A stretch of 64,000 bases of DNA from Ornithinimicrobium sediminis (GTDB taxonomy: Bacteria; Actinomycetota; Actinomycetes; Actinomycetales; Dermatophilaceae). Shown in pieces: positions 46,421 to 57,030 of the stretch. The stretch lies in the NCBI RefSeq assembly GCF_021272345.1, contig NZ_JAJSDQ010000005.1, positions 124,001 through 188,000 on the forward strand, written 5' to 3'. The notes below the pieces were generated by a model that did no database searches, was not told the origin of the DNA, and worked only from the letters and a program-made list of their open reading frames with translations. Both the position numbers and the translations under genes were made by a program. Every line of letters starts with the position of its first letter. Position 1 is the first letter of the stretch.

Positions 46421-47914
46421 TCACCGGGTGCGGGGCGCCTCGTCGGTGTCCGGCGCGTCCTGGTGCCCGTCGGCAGCCGCGCGGCCGACCGTGCTGCGGT
46501 CGGCTCCGGGCGCCGAACCCTCGGCCGGGCCGGAGTCGGACCCGTCCGCCTCGGGCGGCGCGGACGCGTGGCCCGGGCGGTCTGCGACCCCGTCGGGGGA
46601 AGGGTCCTCGTGGGTGGCCCGCTCCGCGCGGCGGTGCGCGGTGAGCCGGGTCCATCGGCCGATCGCCTGCTGCCGCCGTGCGGCGAGCGCGCCCTCCGGG
46701 GTGGCGTAGGTGTGGTCGGTGGCGCTGAGGTCACCGGTGCGCAGGTCGAACTGCTCGTCGACGTAGCGCAGGAGCACTGCCAGGGTGGCAGCGACAGGTA
46801 CCGCCAGGAACGCGCCGATGATCCCGAAGATCGTGCCGCCGGCGGCGACGGACAGCAGGACGATCCCTGCATGCAGCTTCATCGTCTTTCCTTGGAGCAC
46901 CGGCTGGAGCACGTTGCCCTCGATCTGCTGGACCAGGAGCACCAGACCCAGCACGGCCAGGGCGGTCTGCCACCCGTTGGAGACCAGCGCCACCAGCACG
47001 GCCAGCGCACCGGCGGTGAATGCGCCCACGATCGGGATGAAGCCGGCGAAGAACGTCAGCACGGCCAGGGCCACCGCCAGCGGGACCCCGAGGAGCAGCA
47101 GGCCGAGCCCGATGAAGACGGCGTCGAAGGCGCTGACCATCGCCTGCGCGCGGATGAACCCGCCCAGGGTGCGCCACATCCGGGTGAGGAGCTCCGTGAG
47201 GTGTCGGCCCGCCCGGCGTCCGGACACCGCACGCAGCCAGGGCAGGAACCGCGGGCCGTCCTTGATGAAGAAGAAGGTCAGCACCAGCACCAGGCCCAGG
47301 GTGATCAGGCCGGACCCCAGCACACCGACCCCGGCGAAGACGGTGGAGGCGATGTCCCCGCTGCGCTCGGTCAGCCACGACGTCGCCGTGTCCAGACCCT
47401 CGTCCAGCTGGTCGTTGTCGATGTTGAACGGCGGCCCCGACAGCCAGCCCACGACCTCGTCCAGCCCTTCGGCGGCTGCTGTGCCGATCTCGCGGGTCTG
47501 GTTGACGATGGACGGGGCGATGGAGGCCAGGACGCCCACGACCAGCGTCACCGAGCCCAGGAGGGTCACGGCTGCGGCGAGGGCGACCGGGACACCCCGC
47601 CGGGACATCGCGTTGACGACGGGCCACAGGACCGTCGCGACGATGAGCGCCAGCAGGATCGGCAGCACCCCGACCCAGACCTGACCGAGCAGCCAGAGCA
47701 GGATCGCCAGGGCGGCGACGATGATGATGAAACGCAGCGACCAGTCCGCGCAGACCCGGACCGTCAGCGCGATCACCTGACCGCGGTCGGGCTGGCTGGC
47801 CTGGTTGTGCTCCGTGACATGCCCCTGGTGCCGGCCGGAGCCGACGGGTCGGCCGGTGTCCGGGTTGACCGCCGTGGCGCCGTCGGCGGTGCCGTCCGCG
47901 GACTCGTCGGTCAC
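46421..47914 (-). CDS. AI-2E family transporter (PerM/UPF0118)
   Basis: 497 residues with seven to eight transmembrane helices. Typical blocks are LGQVWVGVLPILLALIVATVLWPVVNAM, FFFIKDGPRFLPWL, TFFAGFIPIVGAFTAGALAVLVAL and the paired ends VLQPVLQGKTMKLHAGIVLLSV and GGTIFGIIGAFLAVPVAATL. The family includes AI-2 exporters and Na+/H+ antiporters, so the substrate is open. The C-terminal 90 residues are hydrophilic and acidic. I use the GTG at 47914 because GAGGAG lies 6 nt before it; a GTG at 47938 that overlaps the mutarotase stop is possible. Confidence 0.85.
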   Translation of the reverse strand: MTDESADGTADGATAVNPDTGRPVGSGRHQGHVTEHNQASQPDRGQVIALTVRVCADWSLRFIIIVAALAILLWLLGQVWVGVLPILLALIVATVLWPVVNAMSRRGVPVALAAAVTLLGSVTLVVGVLASIAPSIVNQTREIGTAAAEGLDEVVGWLSGPPFNIDNDQLDEGLDTATSWLTERSGDIASTVFAGVGVLGSGLITLGLVLVLTFFFIKDGPRFLPWLRAVSGRRAGRHLTELLTRMWRTLGGFIRAQAMVSAFDAVFIGLGLLLLGVPLAVALAVLTFFAGFIPIVGAFTAGALAVLVALVSNGWQTALAVLGLVLLVQQIEGNVLQPVLQGKTMKLHAGIVLLSVAAGGTIFGIIGAFLAVPVAATLAVLLRYVDEQFDLRTGDLSATDHTYATPEGALAARRQQAIGRWTRLTAHRRAERATHEDPSPDGVADRPGHASAPPEADGSDSGPAEGSAPGADRSTVGRAAADGHQDAPDTDEAPRTR

Positions 47915-47934
47915 GCCCGACTCCTCACGCCCGT

Positions 47935-48780
47935 TCACGAGCGCGTGTCCAGGGCGATGCGCTGGGTGACCGTGTGGCTGGCTCCCGGTGCGAGCTCGAT
48001 GCCGGCGTCACCGAGGGCAGCGGCCTCGACGCAGACCATCCGGCTCCACTCGTCGTCGCCGAGGTCGGGTAGCTTCGCGGCCTGGGCGGCCCACGGGTTC
48101 CAGACGACGGTGCTGTCGGCGCCCTCGGAGCGGAGGTCCAGGTCGCGCTCCAGGACCGGGTCGTGCAGCACCACCGGCCCGGGGGAGTGGTAGATGCGGT
48201 CGGTCTCGCCGGTGAGCCGGAGGTCGCCCTGCTGTGTCTGCTCGGCCGCGACCACCTTGTCGTAGTACCCCACGCCGCCCAGGCCGCTCAGGCGGACCGC
48301 CTGGACGTCCCCGACGTGCAGGTACGTGTGCAGCGCGACCTCGAAGGTGAAGGGGGAGTCCCCGGGGTTCAGCGTCGTGCAGGACACCTCCAGGACCTCC
48401 GAGCCCCCCTCGCGCAGGACCTCGACCTCGTGCACCAGCTCGAAACGGTGCGGGAAGCGCTTGGTGCCCGGCAGCCCGTGCGTGTCGCCGTCGGTCAGCC
48501 GCCACCGCAGACCCGTGTCCGTCTCCTCGGCCAGGTGCCACCCGGCGGTCCGTGCGAAGCCGTGCGAAGGCTGCGTGCGACCGTCGCGACCGGCGGCGAA
48601 CCAGGGCCAGCAGACCGGGATGCCGCCACGGATGGTCTCGCCCGTCTCGTACCGGGCCCGCCGGCTCACCCACACGACCGGCACCCCGTGCCGGGACCAC
48701 TGAGCCAGGTGTGCACCGTGGTCGTATGCCGTGAGCTCGCTGGGGCCGATGGTGAGCGCGCGAGGCGTGAAGTCAGCCAT
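47935..48780 (-). CDS. D-hexose-6-phosphate mutarotase (aldose 1-epimerase-like)
   Basis: 281 residues, beta-sandwich fold of the YeaD type. It interconverts anomers of hexose 6-phosphates. Active-site region motifs are SRRARYETGETIRGGIPVCWPWF, FARTAGWHL and ALHTYLHVGDV (catalytic His), and the C-terminal VVWNPWAAQAAKLPDLGDDEW is highly conserved. The ATG has TAGAGT 6 nt upstream. An SSB-like gene ends 8 nt inside its start. Confidence 0.88.
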   Translation of the reverse strand: MADFTPRALTIGPSELTAYDHGAHLAQWSRHGVPVVWVSRRARYETGETIRGGIPVCWPWFAAGRDGRTQPSHGFARTAGWHLAEETDTGLRWRLTDGDTHGLPGTKRFPHRFELVHEVEVLREGGSEVLEVSCTTLNPGDSPFTFEVALHTYLHVGDVQAVRLSGLGGVGYYDKVVAAEQTQQGDLRLTGETDRIYHSPGPVVLHDPVLERDLDLRSEGADSTVVWNPWAAQAAKLPDLGDDEWSRMVCVEAAALGDAGIELAPGASHTVTQRIALDTRS

Positions 48781-49114
48781 GGTGCGACTCTAGGCCACCG
48801 GGTCGGTGTGCGTCCGCAGCGACGAGCGACCGCGGGCCGCGCTGGAACCGGCGGCGCAGCGCCCCGGTCACCTCGACGACATCACCTTCGGACACCCGTT
48901 CGGCCGCAGCACGGGTGCGCGGCGTCCAGCACGCGAGCTCGATGGCGTCGACCCGCCGGCGTGAGGGGTCGTCGCCGCGCCGTGGGGGCGGCCGGTCGAC
49001 GGTCAGCCGCAGCGTGACCACGACGTCACCGCTGGGCAGGACCCGAGCCACCGGGGCGCCGGTGACCCGACCGACCAGCCGGACCTCGTTGACATGGGGG
49101 GTGTCAGCAGCCAT
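48773..49114 (-). CDS. Short single-stranded DNA-binding (OB-fold) protein
   Basis: 113 residues. The pattern NEVRLVGRVTGAPVARVLPSGDVVVTLRLTV ... IELACWTPRTRAAAERVSEGDVVEVTGALRRRF follows the SSB OB-fold, but the protein lacks the long acidic tail ending in DDDIPF of the main SSB. It is a minor paralogue, possibly for recombination or competence; its role is unknown. A frame 27 codons longer exists, and the ATG at 49114 is the first to give normal family length. No clear ribosome binding site. Confidence 0.75.
   Translation of the reverse strand: MAADTPHVNEVRLVGRVTGAPVARVLPSGDVVVTLRLTVDRPPPRRGDDPSRRRVDAIELACWTPRTRAAAERVSEGDVVEVTGALRRRFQRGPRSLVAADAHRPGGLESHHG
48787..48792 (-). promoter_or_regulatory. 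Leaderless -10 box (TAGAGT) before the mutarotase gene
   Basis: On the minus strand TAGAGT ends 6 nt before the ATG at 48780, inside the last codons of the SSB-like gene. Confidence 0.5.
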
Positions 49115-49300
49115 GCCCGGCAGCATCGCCCGCCGGCGAGGGCGTGCACGGTGGCCGGACGACAGGCTGTGGACGAGAGGAGCGGCGGTCCGCACCTGAG
49201 GACGGAACGCCGATAAGCAACATTATGTAAAGTATTCTCAGGAGCGCAGACACGGCCCCCCTGACCGTCCGAGGAGCTCTCCCCCCTTGCTGCTTGCCCC
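49115..49300. promoter_or_regulatory. Intergenic region with an AT-rich island
   Basis: The stretch 49212-49240 (GATAAGCAACATTATGTAAA and on) has about 30% GC in a surrounding of over 70%. CATAAT on the minus strand within it could be a -10 box for the SSB-like gene. No open frame is supported here. Confidence 0.45.
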
Positions 49301-50101
49301 TCAGGCCCCGAGGAAGATCCTCAGTGCCGAGACGAAGGCCTCGGGCTGCTCCGAGTGCACCCAGTGGCCGGCGTCCTTGATGGTGACCTGCGTGGTGCGC
49401 GGGAACAACGCGCGCATCCGCTCTGCGTGCTCGGGCTGGACGTAGGGCGAGTCTGCGCCGGCCACCCACAGCACGCGACCGTCGAACGGGTCCCCGGTGT
49501 GCTCCAGGAACCCGCCGAGGGCCGGCAGCTCCTGCCGCAGCAGGTCCAGGTTCGCCTGCCAGTGCCACCCCTCCTCGGGGTGCTCGCGCAGGTTCTGCAG
49601 GAGGAAGCCCCTGACCTGGCGGCTCCGGACGAGCTCGGCGAGACGCTCGTCGGCCTCCCCCCGTCGGGTCAGGTCGTCCAGGTCGAGCGTGGCCAGGGCA
49701 CCCAACAGGTGTTCGAACTCGCTCATGTCGCCGCTGTCGACCGGCGAGATGTCCACCACGACCAGCCGGTCCACCAGGTCCGGGTGCCGCAGTGCCAGGG
49801 CCATCGCGACCTTGCCGCCCATCGAGTGCCCCACGACGTCCACCGGTCCGTCGGCGGCGAAACCGCCCCGCAGCTCCTCGGCGACCATGTCCGCCGTGTC
49901 CGCGTAGTCGAACTCCTCGGTCCAGGCCGAGCGGCCGTGGTTGGGCAGGTCCACCAGGAGCGAGGCGAACTGCGGCTGGAGAGCCTTGGCGACCTGGGTG
50001 AAGTTCCGGCCCTGCCCGAACAGACCGTGCAGGAAGACCACGCGGGTGCCGGACTCCCCCACGGGCGTCGTGTGGAGACCCTGGGCTTGTTCCGCTGTCA
50101 C
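49301..50101 (-). CDS. Alpha/beta fold hydrolase
   Basis: 266 residues. The oxyanion-region motif FLHGLFGQGRNF, the nucleophile elbow GHSMGG (Ser93) and the C-terminal DAGHWVHSEQP (catalytic His) define a YbfF-type esterase. Substrate unknown. The GTG start at 50101 is supported by TAGGCT 7 nt upstream; the open frame continues far upstream antisense to the aldo/keto reductase and is not used. It diverges from that gene. Confidence 0.87.
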   Translation of the reverse strand: MTAEQAQGLHTTPVGESGTRVVFLHGLFGQGRNFTQVAKALQPQFASLLVDLPNHGRSAWTEEFDYADTADMVAEELRGGFAADGPVDVVGHSMGGKVAMALALRHPDLVDRLVVVDISPVDSGDMSEFEHLLGALATLDLDDLTRRGEADERLAELVRSRQVRGFLLQNLREHPEEGWHWQANLDLLRQELPALGGFLEHTGDPFDGRVLWVAGADSPYVQPEHAERMRALFPRTTQVTIKDAGHWVHSEQPEAFVSALRIFLGA

Positions 50102-50108
50102 AGCGGTC

Positions 50109-50209
50109 AGCCTACGCGGCGTCGCGTCACCGGCCGCGGGCGCCAGTCCGGCGCCGGGCCACCCCGGGGGCCCCGTCGCGGGACGTCTGTCGGCCCTCGT
50201 GCCTACGGT
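50109..50209. promoter_or_regulatory. Divergent leaderless boxes (hydrolase / aldo-keto reductase)
   Basis: TAGGCT on the minus strand (50109-50114) ends 7 nt before the hydrolase GTG. TACGGT on the plus strand (50204-50209) ends 6 nt before the reductase ATG. The roughly 90 bp between them shows no palindrome. Confidence 0.5.
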
Positions 50210-50215
50210 GGGGGC

Positions 50216-51055
50216 ATGACCCAGCTTCCGACGTACCAGCTCTGCGACGGCACGAGCCTGCCCGCCATCGGTTTCGGCACCTATCCGCTGAAGGGCGAGG
50301 ACGGGGTGACGGCCATCGTCGGCGCCCTGACGGCCGGCTACCGGCTGCTCGACTCGGCCGTCAACTACGACAACGAGACCGAGGTCGGTGAGGCGCTGCG
50401 CCGGTCCGGCGTGCCCCCCGAGGACGTCGTCCTGACCACGAAGGTCCCGGGGCGCTTCCACGCCCACGACCTGGCCCTGCAGTCCGTCCGCGACTCCGCG
50501 GGCCGACTCGGCGTGGAGCAGGTCGACCTGGTGCTCATCCACTGGCCCAACCCCTCCCGCGGGCTCTACCGCGAGGCGTGGCGTGCGCTGGTCGCGGCTC
50601 GGCGCGAGGGACTCGTGCGGAGCATCGGGGTCAGCAACTTCACCGAGCAGCACCTGCGCGAGATCGTGGACGACACCGGCGTCACCCCCGCGGTCAACCA
50701 GGTCGAGCTGCACCCGCGGTTCCCGCAGGAGCACCTGCGGGCCGTGCACGACGAGCTCGGCATCCGCACCGAGGCGTGGAGCCCCCTCGGCAAGGCCCAG
50801 GCTCCGTACGACGAGGAGCCGGTCGCGCGCGCGGCCGCTGCGCACGGGGTCACACCGGCCCAGGTCGTGCTGCGCTGGCACGTCCAGCTCGGCTCCCTCC
50901 CGCTGCCCAAGTCGGCCACGCCCGAGCGGCAGCGGACCAACCTGGACGTCTTCGGCTTCGCCCTCACCGACCAGGAGATGTCGGCCATCACCGGTCTCGG
51001 CCGCGCGGACGGGCGCCTCTTCGGAGGTGACCCCGACACCCACGAGGAGATGTAG
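50216..51055 (+). CDS. Aldo/keto reductase
   Basis: 279 residues, AKR5-like. The catalytic tetrad is complete: Asp46 (LLDSA), Tyr51, Lys76 (LTTKVPG) and His109 (LIHWPNP). NADPH-binding motifs are SIGVSNF and PKSATPERQRTN. It reduces small aldehydes or ketones such as 2,5-diketogluconate or methylglyoxal in related enzymes. The start ATG has TACGGT 6 nt upstream. Confidence 0.9.
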   Translation: MTQLPTYQLCDGTSLPAIGFGTYPLKGEDGVTAIVGALTAGYRLLDSAVNYDNETEVGEALRRSGVPPEDVVLTTKVPGRFHAHDLALQSVRDSAGRLGVEQVDLVLIHWPNPSRGLYREAWRALVAARREGLVRSIGVSNFTEQHLREIVDDTGVTPAVNQVELHPRFPQEHLRAVHDELGIRTEAWSPLGKAQAPYDEEPVARAAAAHGVTPAQVVLRWHVQLGSLPLPKSATPERQRTNLDVFGFALTDQEMSAITGLGRADGRLFGGDPDTHEEM

Positions 51056-51145
51056 GTCCGCCCGTCCGCCATCCGGGTGGGCCCTCGGCTCCGAACACCT
51101 CGCACCAGACGCCCACCAGGCCGTCGGACAGACAGAGGAGCCATC

Positions 51146-51793
51146 ATGAGGACCAGGACCACCATCGCCACCGCCGCAGTCGCCGCCATCGCCTCGCTGG
51201 GCGTGGCGGGCACCGCGACGGCGGGCCACGACGAGAACCCTTCGGCCGCGGTCGGCACCTATGCCTACCCCCTCGCCCCGGTGCAGGCGGGCACCGTCGA
51301 CAACAGCCAGGGTCAGGGGTCGACGCGGGTCACGGCGCTGCCCAACGGCAAGGTCCAGGTGCAGGTGCGCGCCTCGGGTCTGGCGCCGCACCTTCCCCAC
51401 GCGATGCACCTGCACGGCGTCGACGGTGCGAGGGACCAGGGGTGCCCCGGGCCTGCTGCCGGCGGTGGCGACGGCATCGTGACCGTCCTGGAGGGCGCCC
51501 CCTTCTACGGCGGCATCCTCGCCTCCCTCACCACGACCGGTGACACCACGGCGGCCAGCGCCCTCGACCTCGACCGCTACCCGGTGGCCGACGCCGGTGG
51601 CCGCCTGAGCTACACCAGGACGTTCACCAACGACCTGGCATGGGCCAACGCCGACAGCGTGCAGGTCGTCGTGCACGGCATCGACATCAACGGCAGCGGC
51701 AGCTACGACTTCGGGGCAGGGCCGTCGTCGCTCACGCCGGCGGTGCCGCTCGAGGCCACCATCCCGGCCCTGTGCGGCGGCATCGCCAACTGA
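51146..51793 (+). CDS. Secreted protein, CHRD/superoxide-dismutase-like beta fold
   Basis: 215 residues. A signal peptide ends in TATAG (residues about 1-26), so the protein is exported. The mature part contains VQVQVRASGLAPHLPHAMHLHGVDGA and SVQVVVHGIDINGSGSYDFG, the histidine-bearing pattern of CHRD domains and Cu/Zn SOD-like folds. The Cys pair (GCPGP ... ALCGG) may form a disulfide. Function unknown; a metal-binding role is only suggested. The ATG has GAGGAG 6 nt upstream. Confidence 0.75.
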   Translation: MRTRTTIATAAVAAIASLGVAGTATAGHDENPSAAVGTYAYPLAPVQAGTVDNSQGQGSTRVTALPNGKVQVQVRASGLAPHLPHAMHLHGVDGARDQGCPGPAAGGGDGIVTVLEGAPFYGGILASLTTTGDTTAASALDLDRYPVADAGGRLSYTRTFTNDLAWANADSVQVVVHGIDINGSGSYDFGAGPSSLTPAVPLEATIPALCGGIAN

Positions 51794-51845
51794 GCGCTCC
51801 CACCCGCCTCCGAGCCGGCACGGCCTGCATGCCGGCGTCTTGGCG

Positions 51846-51876
51846 GACGGGTCCGGCGGCTACCGCCGGACCCGTC
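51846..51876. terminator. Hairpin terminator enclosing the glutaminase stop codon
   Basis: GACGGGTCCGGCGG pairs perfectly over 14 bp with its complement around the 3-nt loop CTA. On the minus strand that loop is the TAG stop of the glutaminase gene. It also lies 53 bp after the secreted-protein gene on the plus strand, so it can serve both. Confidence 0.75.
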
Positions 51877-52816
51877 GGCCGTGCGGCCTCGGCGCGGCAT
51901 GACCCAGCAGGTGCAGGTCCCACCCCTGAGACAGCCGGGTGCAGGCCTTCACCCCACGCACCGAGTGCCCGTGCTCGTCCAGCCGCGGGGAGTACGCCGC
52001 CAGGGCCATCACGCCCGGCACCACGGCGAGCAGCCCCCCGGAGACACCGCTCTTGGCGGGCAGCCCCACCTCGGCCACCCACTCCCCCGACGCGTCGTAC
52101 ATGCCGCAGGTGAACATCACGCTCAGCGTCTGACGGACCACGTCCTTGCGCAGCACCTCCTGACCGGTGAGCGGGTGCACCCCGCCGTTGGCCAGCGTGG
52201 CGCCCATCATCGCCAGGTCCTCGGTGGTCACGGCCACGGAGCACTGCAGGCTGTAGCCGCGCACGATCTCGTGCGGGGTGTCCGGCAGGATGTCGTTGGA
52301 CGCGAGCAGGTGCGCGATCGACAGGTTGCGGTCGGAGAGCTCCATCTCCGCCTCGTAGACCGGCATGTCGACCGACAGCTCACGACCCGCCAGGGCCGAG
52401 AGGCCGTCACGGATCACGGTGATGCGGTCGTCCTCGTCCTCACCCGGGATCAGGCCGTGCACCATGATGGCCCCGGCGTTGATGAGCGGGTTGAACGGCC
52501 GCCCACCCGCCTGCAGGGACATCTCGTTGAACGCCTCGCCGGAAGGCTCGACGCCGACCCGCGCCAGCACGGCCTCCAGACCCAGCTCCTGCAGCGCGAA
52601 GGCGTAGACGAAGGCCTTGGAGATGGACTGCAGCGCGAACTCGGTGGTGCTCTCCCCCGCTGCCTCCGTCTCGCCGGCGGCGCTGCAGGCTGCCAGTGCA
52701 GAACTGTCGACATCGACCCCTTCCAGCCTCGCCAGGTAGGCGGAGGGCTCACCGGAGCGGTCACCGGCGACGGCGGCCAGGACCTCCTGGACGTCGTCAG
52801 CGGCTTCAGCGTTCAC
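51860..52816 (-). CDS. glsA: Glutaminase
   Basis: 318 residues. It hydrolyses glutamine to glutamate and ammonia. The serine-lysine dyad is in ALQSISKAF (Ser64, Lys67); NPLINAGAIMVHGLI, LASNDILPDTPHEIVRGYSLQCSV and PAKSGVSGGLLAVVPG are family hallmarks. I chose the GTG at 52816 because CAGGCT lies 6 nt upstream and it gives a normal N-terminus; ATGs at 52834/52837 add 6-7 residues. The C-terminal six to ten residues (PHGRRVRR) are encoded in the terminator arm. Confidence 0.9.
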   Translation of the reverse strand: MNAEAADDVQEVLAAVAGDRSGEPSAYLARLEGVDVDSSALAACSAAGETEAAGESTTEFALQSISKAFVYAFALQELGLEAVLARVGVEPSGEAFNEMSLQAGGRPFNPLINAGAIMVHGLIPGEDEDDRITVIRDGLSALAGRELSVDMPVYEAEMELSDRNLSIAHLLASNDILPDTPHEIVRGYSLQCSVAVTTEDLAMMGATLANGGVHPLTGQEVLRKDVVRQTLSVMFTCGMYDASGEWVAEVGLPAKSGVSGGLLAVVPGVMALAAYSPRLDEHGHSVRGVKACTRLSQGWDLHLLGHAAPRPHGRRVRR

Positions 52817-52903
52817 CGGCCCAGCCTGGCACATCACAGCACCGGCCGGGCCGGCAACGGGGGCCGGCCCGGCCGGTGCCGCTCCAGGGAGCGTGCGGCT
52901 CGC

Positions 52904-54714
<1,811 letters not shown>

Positions 54715-54735
54715 GGCATCGGGCGTCCTCCTCCC

Positions 54736-55356
54736 TCACCGGAAGGGAGCCGGGTCGCCCGACCCGACCCGCACGACCTCGGGGTAGCCCTGGGAGAAGT
54801 CGACGACGGTGGTGGGGTCGCAGCCGGTCATGTCCCCGTCCAGCACCCCCTCGACGAGATGGTCCAGGCGCTCCTTGATCTCCCACCCCTGGACCAGCGG
54901 CTCGTCGTCGTCGGGCAGCAGCAGCGTGCTGGAGAGCATGGGCTCCCCCAGCTCCGTGAGCAGCGCCTGCGTGATGCGGTGGTCGGGGATGCGCACACCC
55001 ACGGTCTTCTTCTTGGGGTGCAGCAGCTTGCGGGGCACCTCCGGGGTGGCCGCCAGGATGAACGTGTACGGCCCCGGGGTGGCGGCCTTGACGGCTCGGA
55101 AGACAGCGTTGTCCAGCTGTACCAGCTGCCCGAGCTGGGCGAAGTCGTGGCACAGCAGGGTGAAGTGGTGTTTGTCGTCCAGACCCCGGATGTCGATGAT
55201 GCGTTGCTTGGCCTCGGCGTTGCCGAGCTGGGCACCGAGCGCGTAGCAGGCATCGGTCGGCGTGGCGATGAGGCCTCCCGAGCGCAGCACGTCCACGACC
55301 TGCGAGACGAGGCGCGGCTGGGGGTCGACGGGATGGATGTCGTAGAACCTGGCCAT
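54736..55356 (-). CDS. L-threonylcarbamoyladenylate synthase (Sua5/YciO/YrdC)
   Basis: 206 residues. The family makes the TC-AMP intermediate for t6A37 tRNA modification; the nearest branch (YciO-like) has less certain function. Motifs are GGLIATPTDACYALGAQLGN, KQRIIDIRG, HHFTLLCHDF and PGPYTFILAAT. The ATG at 55356 has GATAGT 7 nt upstream. It converges on the CstR-type gene. Confidence 0.85.
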   Translation of the reverse strand: MARFYDIHPVDPQPRLVSQVVDVLRSGGLIATPTDACYALGAQLGNAEAKQRIIDIRGLDDKHHFTLLCHDFAQLGQLVQLDNAVFRAVKAATPGPYTFILAATPEVPRKLLHPKKKTVGVRIPDHRITQALLTELGEPMLSSTLLLPDDDEPLVQGWEIKERLDHLVEGVLDGDMTGCDPTTVVDFSQGYPEVVRVGSGDPAPFR

Positions 55357-55415
55357 GCCTCACACTATCCGCGCCAAGGAATCCGGCGCCACGGCCACAG
55401 CCGGCGGGTGCTGCC

Positions 55416-55982
55416 TCAGCCGGTGACCGAGCGTGCAGAGTCCGCCCCGTGCTGCAGGGCCTCGAGCAGGGCGGAGGTGAACGCCGGGATGTCACCGGGG
55501 TTCCGGCTCGTGATGAGGTTGCCGTCGACGACGACCTGCTCGTCGACCCACTCCCCGCCGGCGTTGCGGATGTCGGTCTGCAGGCTGGGCCAGGACGTGA
55601 GGCGACGTCCGCTGAGCACGCCCGCCTCGACCAGGGTCCAGGGCGCGTGGCAGATCGCTGCGACCGGCTTGCCGGAGGCCAGGAACTCGCCGATGAGGCG
55701 CACAGCGGCTTCGTCCATGCGCAGCGCGTCGGGGTTGGCCACGCCGCCCGGAAGCACGAGGGCGTCGTAGTCGTCGACGCTGACCTCGCCCACGGTGCGG
55801 TCGACGGCGACCTGCTCGGCCTTGTCCAGGTGGTCGAAGGTCTGGACCGTGCCGCCCTCCGGGCTGACGACGTGCGCGGTGAACCCCGCGTCGGTGACGG
55901 CGTCACGGGGGTCGGTCAGCTCGACACGCTCGATCCCCTCGGCGGCGACCAGGAAGGCAACGGACTTCGATGTGGTGGTCAT
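55416..55982 (-). CDS. DJ-1/PfpI family type 1 glutamine amidotransferase-like protein
   Basis: 188 residues. The nucleophile elbow AAICHAPW contains Cys111 followed by His112, as in PfpI/YhbO-type proteins. LPGGVANPDALRMDE and ITSRNPGDIPAF are typical. Members act as deglycases, proteases or chaperones in stress. The ATG at 55982 follows GGAGCC; a 76-codon upstream extension overlaps the GNAT gene and is rejected. Confidence 0.88.
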   Translation of the reverse strand: MTTTSKSVAFLVAAEGIERVELTDPRDAVTDAGFTAHVVSPEGGTVQTFDHLDKAEQVAVDRTVGEVSVDDYDALVLPGGVANPDALRMDEAAVRLIGEFLASGKPVAAICHAPWTLVEAGVLSGRRLTSWPSLQTDIRNAGGEWVDEQVVVDGNLITSRNPGDIPAFTSALLEALQHGADSARSVTG

Positions 55983-56028
55983 GGCTCCACCCTGCGATCC
56001 GAGCCGCCGGGACGCAACCGCAGACCGC

Positions 56029-56988
56029 TCACGCGTCGCGCTGGTAGGAGGCGAAGGTCTTGTCCACATGGAAGCCCACGGTCTCGTAGAGCCGCGTCGC
56101 CCCCGTCGGGCTGGCCGAGTCGACGTGCAGGTCCACCTTGTCGTAGGCACCGGACGTCGCAGCCAGGCTGATCGTGCGGGCCAGGCAGGCCCGGGCCAGG
56201 CCCCCGCCACGGGCGGACGGGACCGTGCCGACGAGGTTCACGTAGAGCTCCCGCGGGACCCACTCGCCGCACAGCACGTAGGCCAGCGGGGTCCCGTGCT
56301 CGTCCAGGGCGACGCTGGAGACAGCGGGCCGTGAGCTGCGTGCGGCCCAGTGGTCGTGCCACGTCTGCGCCGTCTGCTCCGTGGAGCCCCAGTGGTCACG
56401 GAAGGCGAGGTTGTGGGCCAGCCGGAGCGCCTCCTCGAGGTCGTCGCCGGGCGAGACCAGCCGGTGTGCCGTCGGCGCCGGCAACGCGGGGCCGGGCAGG
56501 GCTCGCGTCATCTGGTTGAAGTAGCGTGCGACGGCGTAGCCCCGGTGCTCGAGCAGGCGACGCACCGACGCCCCTTGGAGGCCGCCGTCGGCGCGCCAGA
56601 ACACCGGCCGCCCGGGCTGACGGGCGCGGGCGATCTCCAGCCCGCGGCGCTCCTGCTCCGCGAGCAGCCGTCGACCGATGCCCCGGCCGCGGTGCTCGGG
56701 GTGCACACCACCGCCGAGCCAGACCCGGGTGCGGCCGTCCTGGTCCGGGTGGAACGCGACGCGCACCTGGCCGGCGGCGACCAGCTGGTCCCCGTGCCAC
56801 ACCGCCCAGGAGTCACGGGCGGGGTCCACCCCGTGCTCGTCGAGCTCCTCGGCGAGGTCCTCGGGCTGGTAGAGCTCGTCGGTGCCGTCCGCCGTCGCCA
56901 GGGTCGTGGTCAGCGCACACCAGGCCGCGACGTCCTCGTGGCGCAGGTGATGCCAGCGGTATGCGGTGTCGGCTGCTGCGGTGCTCAT
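56029..56988 (-). CDS. GNAT family N-acetyltransferase, two-domain
   Basis: 319 residues with two GNAT folds in tandem. The first has the acetyl-CoA loop GGVHPEHRGRGIGRRLL (about 92-108) and the second VPSARGGGLARACLARTI (about 254-271). The layout resembles mycothiol synthase MshD, but I see no MshD-specific signature, so the substrate is open. CAGGAT 6 nt before the ATG is a weak -10 box. Confidence 0.83.
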   Translation of the reverse strand: MSTAAADTAYRWHHLRHEDVAAWCALTTTLATADGTDELYQPEDLAEELDEHGVDPARDSWAVWHGDQLVAAGQVRVAFHPDQDGRTRVWLGGGVHPEHRGRGIGRRLLAEQERRGLEIARARQPGRPVFWRADGGLQGASVRRLLEHRGYAVARYFNQMTRALPGPALPAPTAHRLVSPGDDLEEALRLAHNLAFRDHWGSTEQTAQTWHDHWAARSSRPAVSSVALDEHGTPLAYVLCGEWVPRELYVNLVGTVPSARGGGLARACLARTISLAATSGAYDKVDLHVDSASPTGATRLYETVGFHVDKTFASYQRDA

Positions 56989-57030
56989 GAGGGCATCCTG
57001 CCGTGACCGGCCGAGGAGGTCGAGAGCTTT

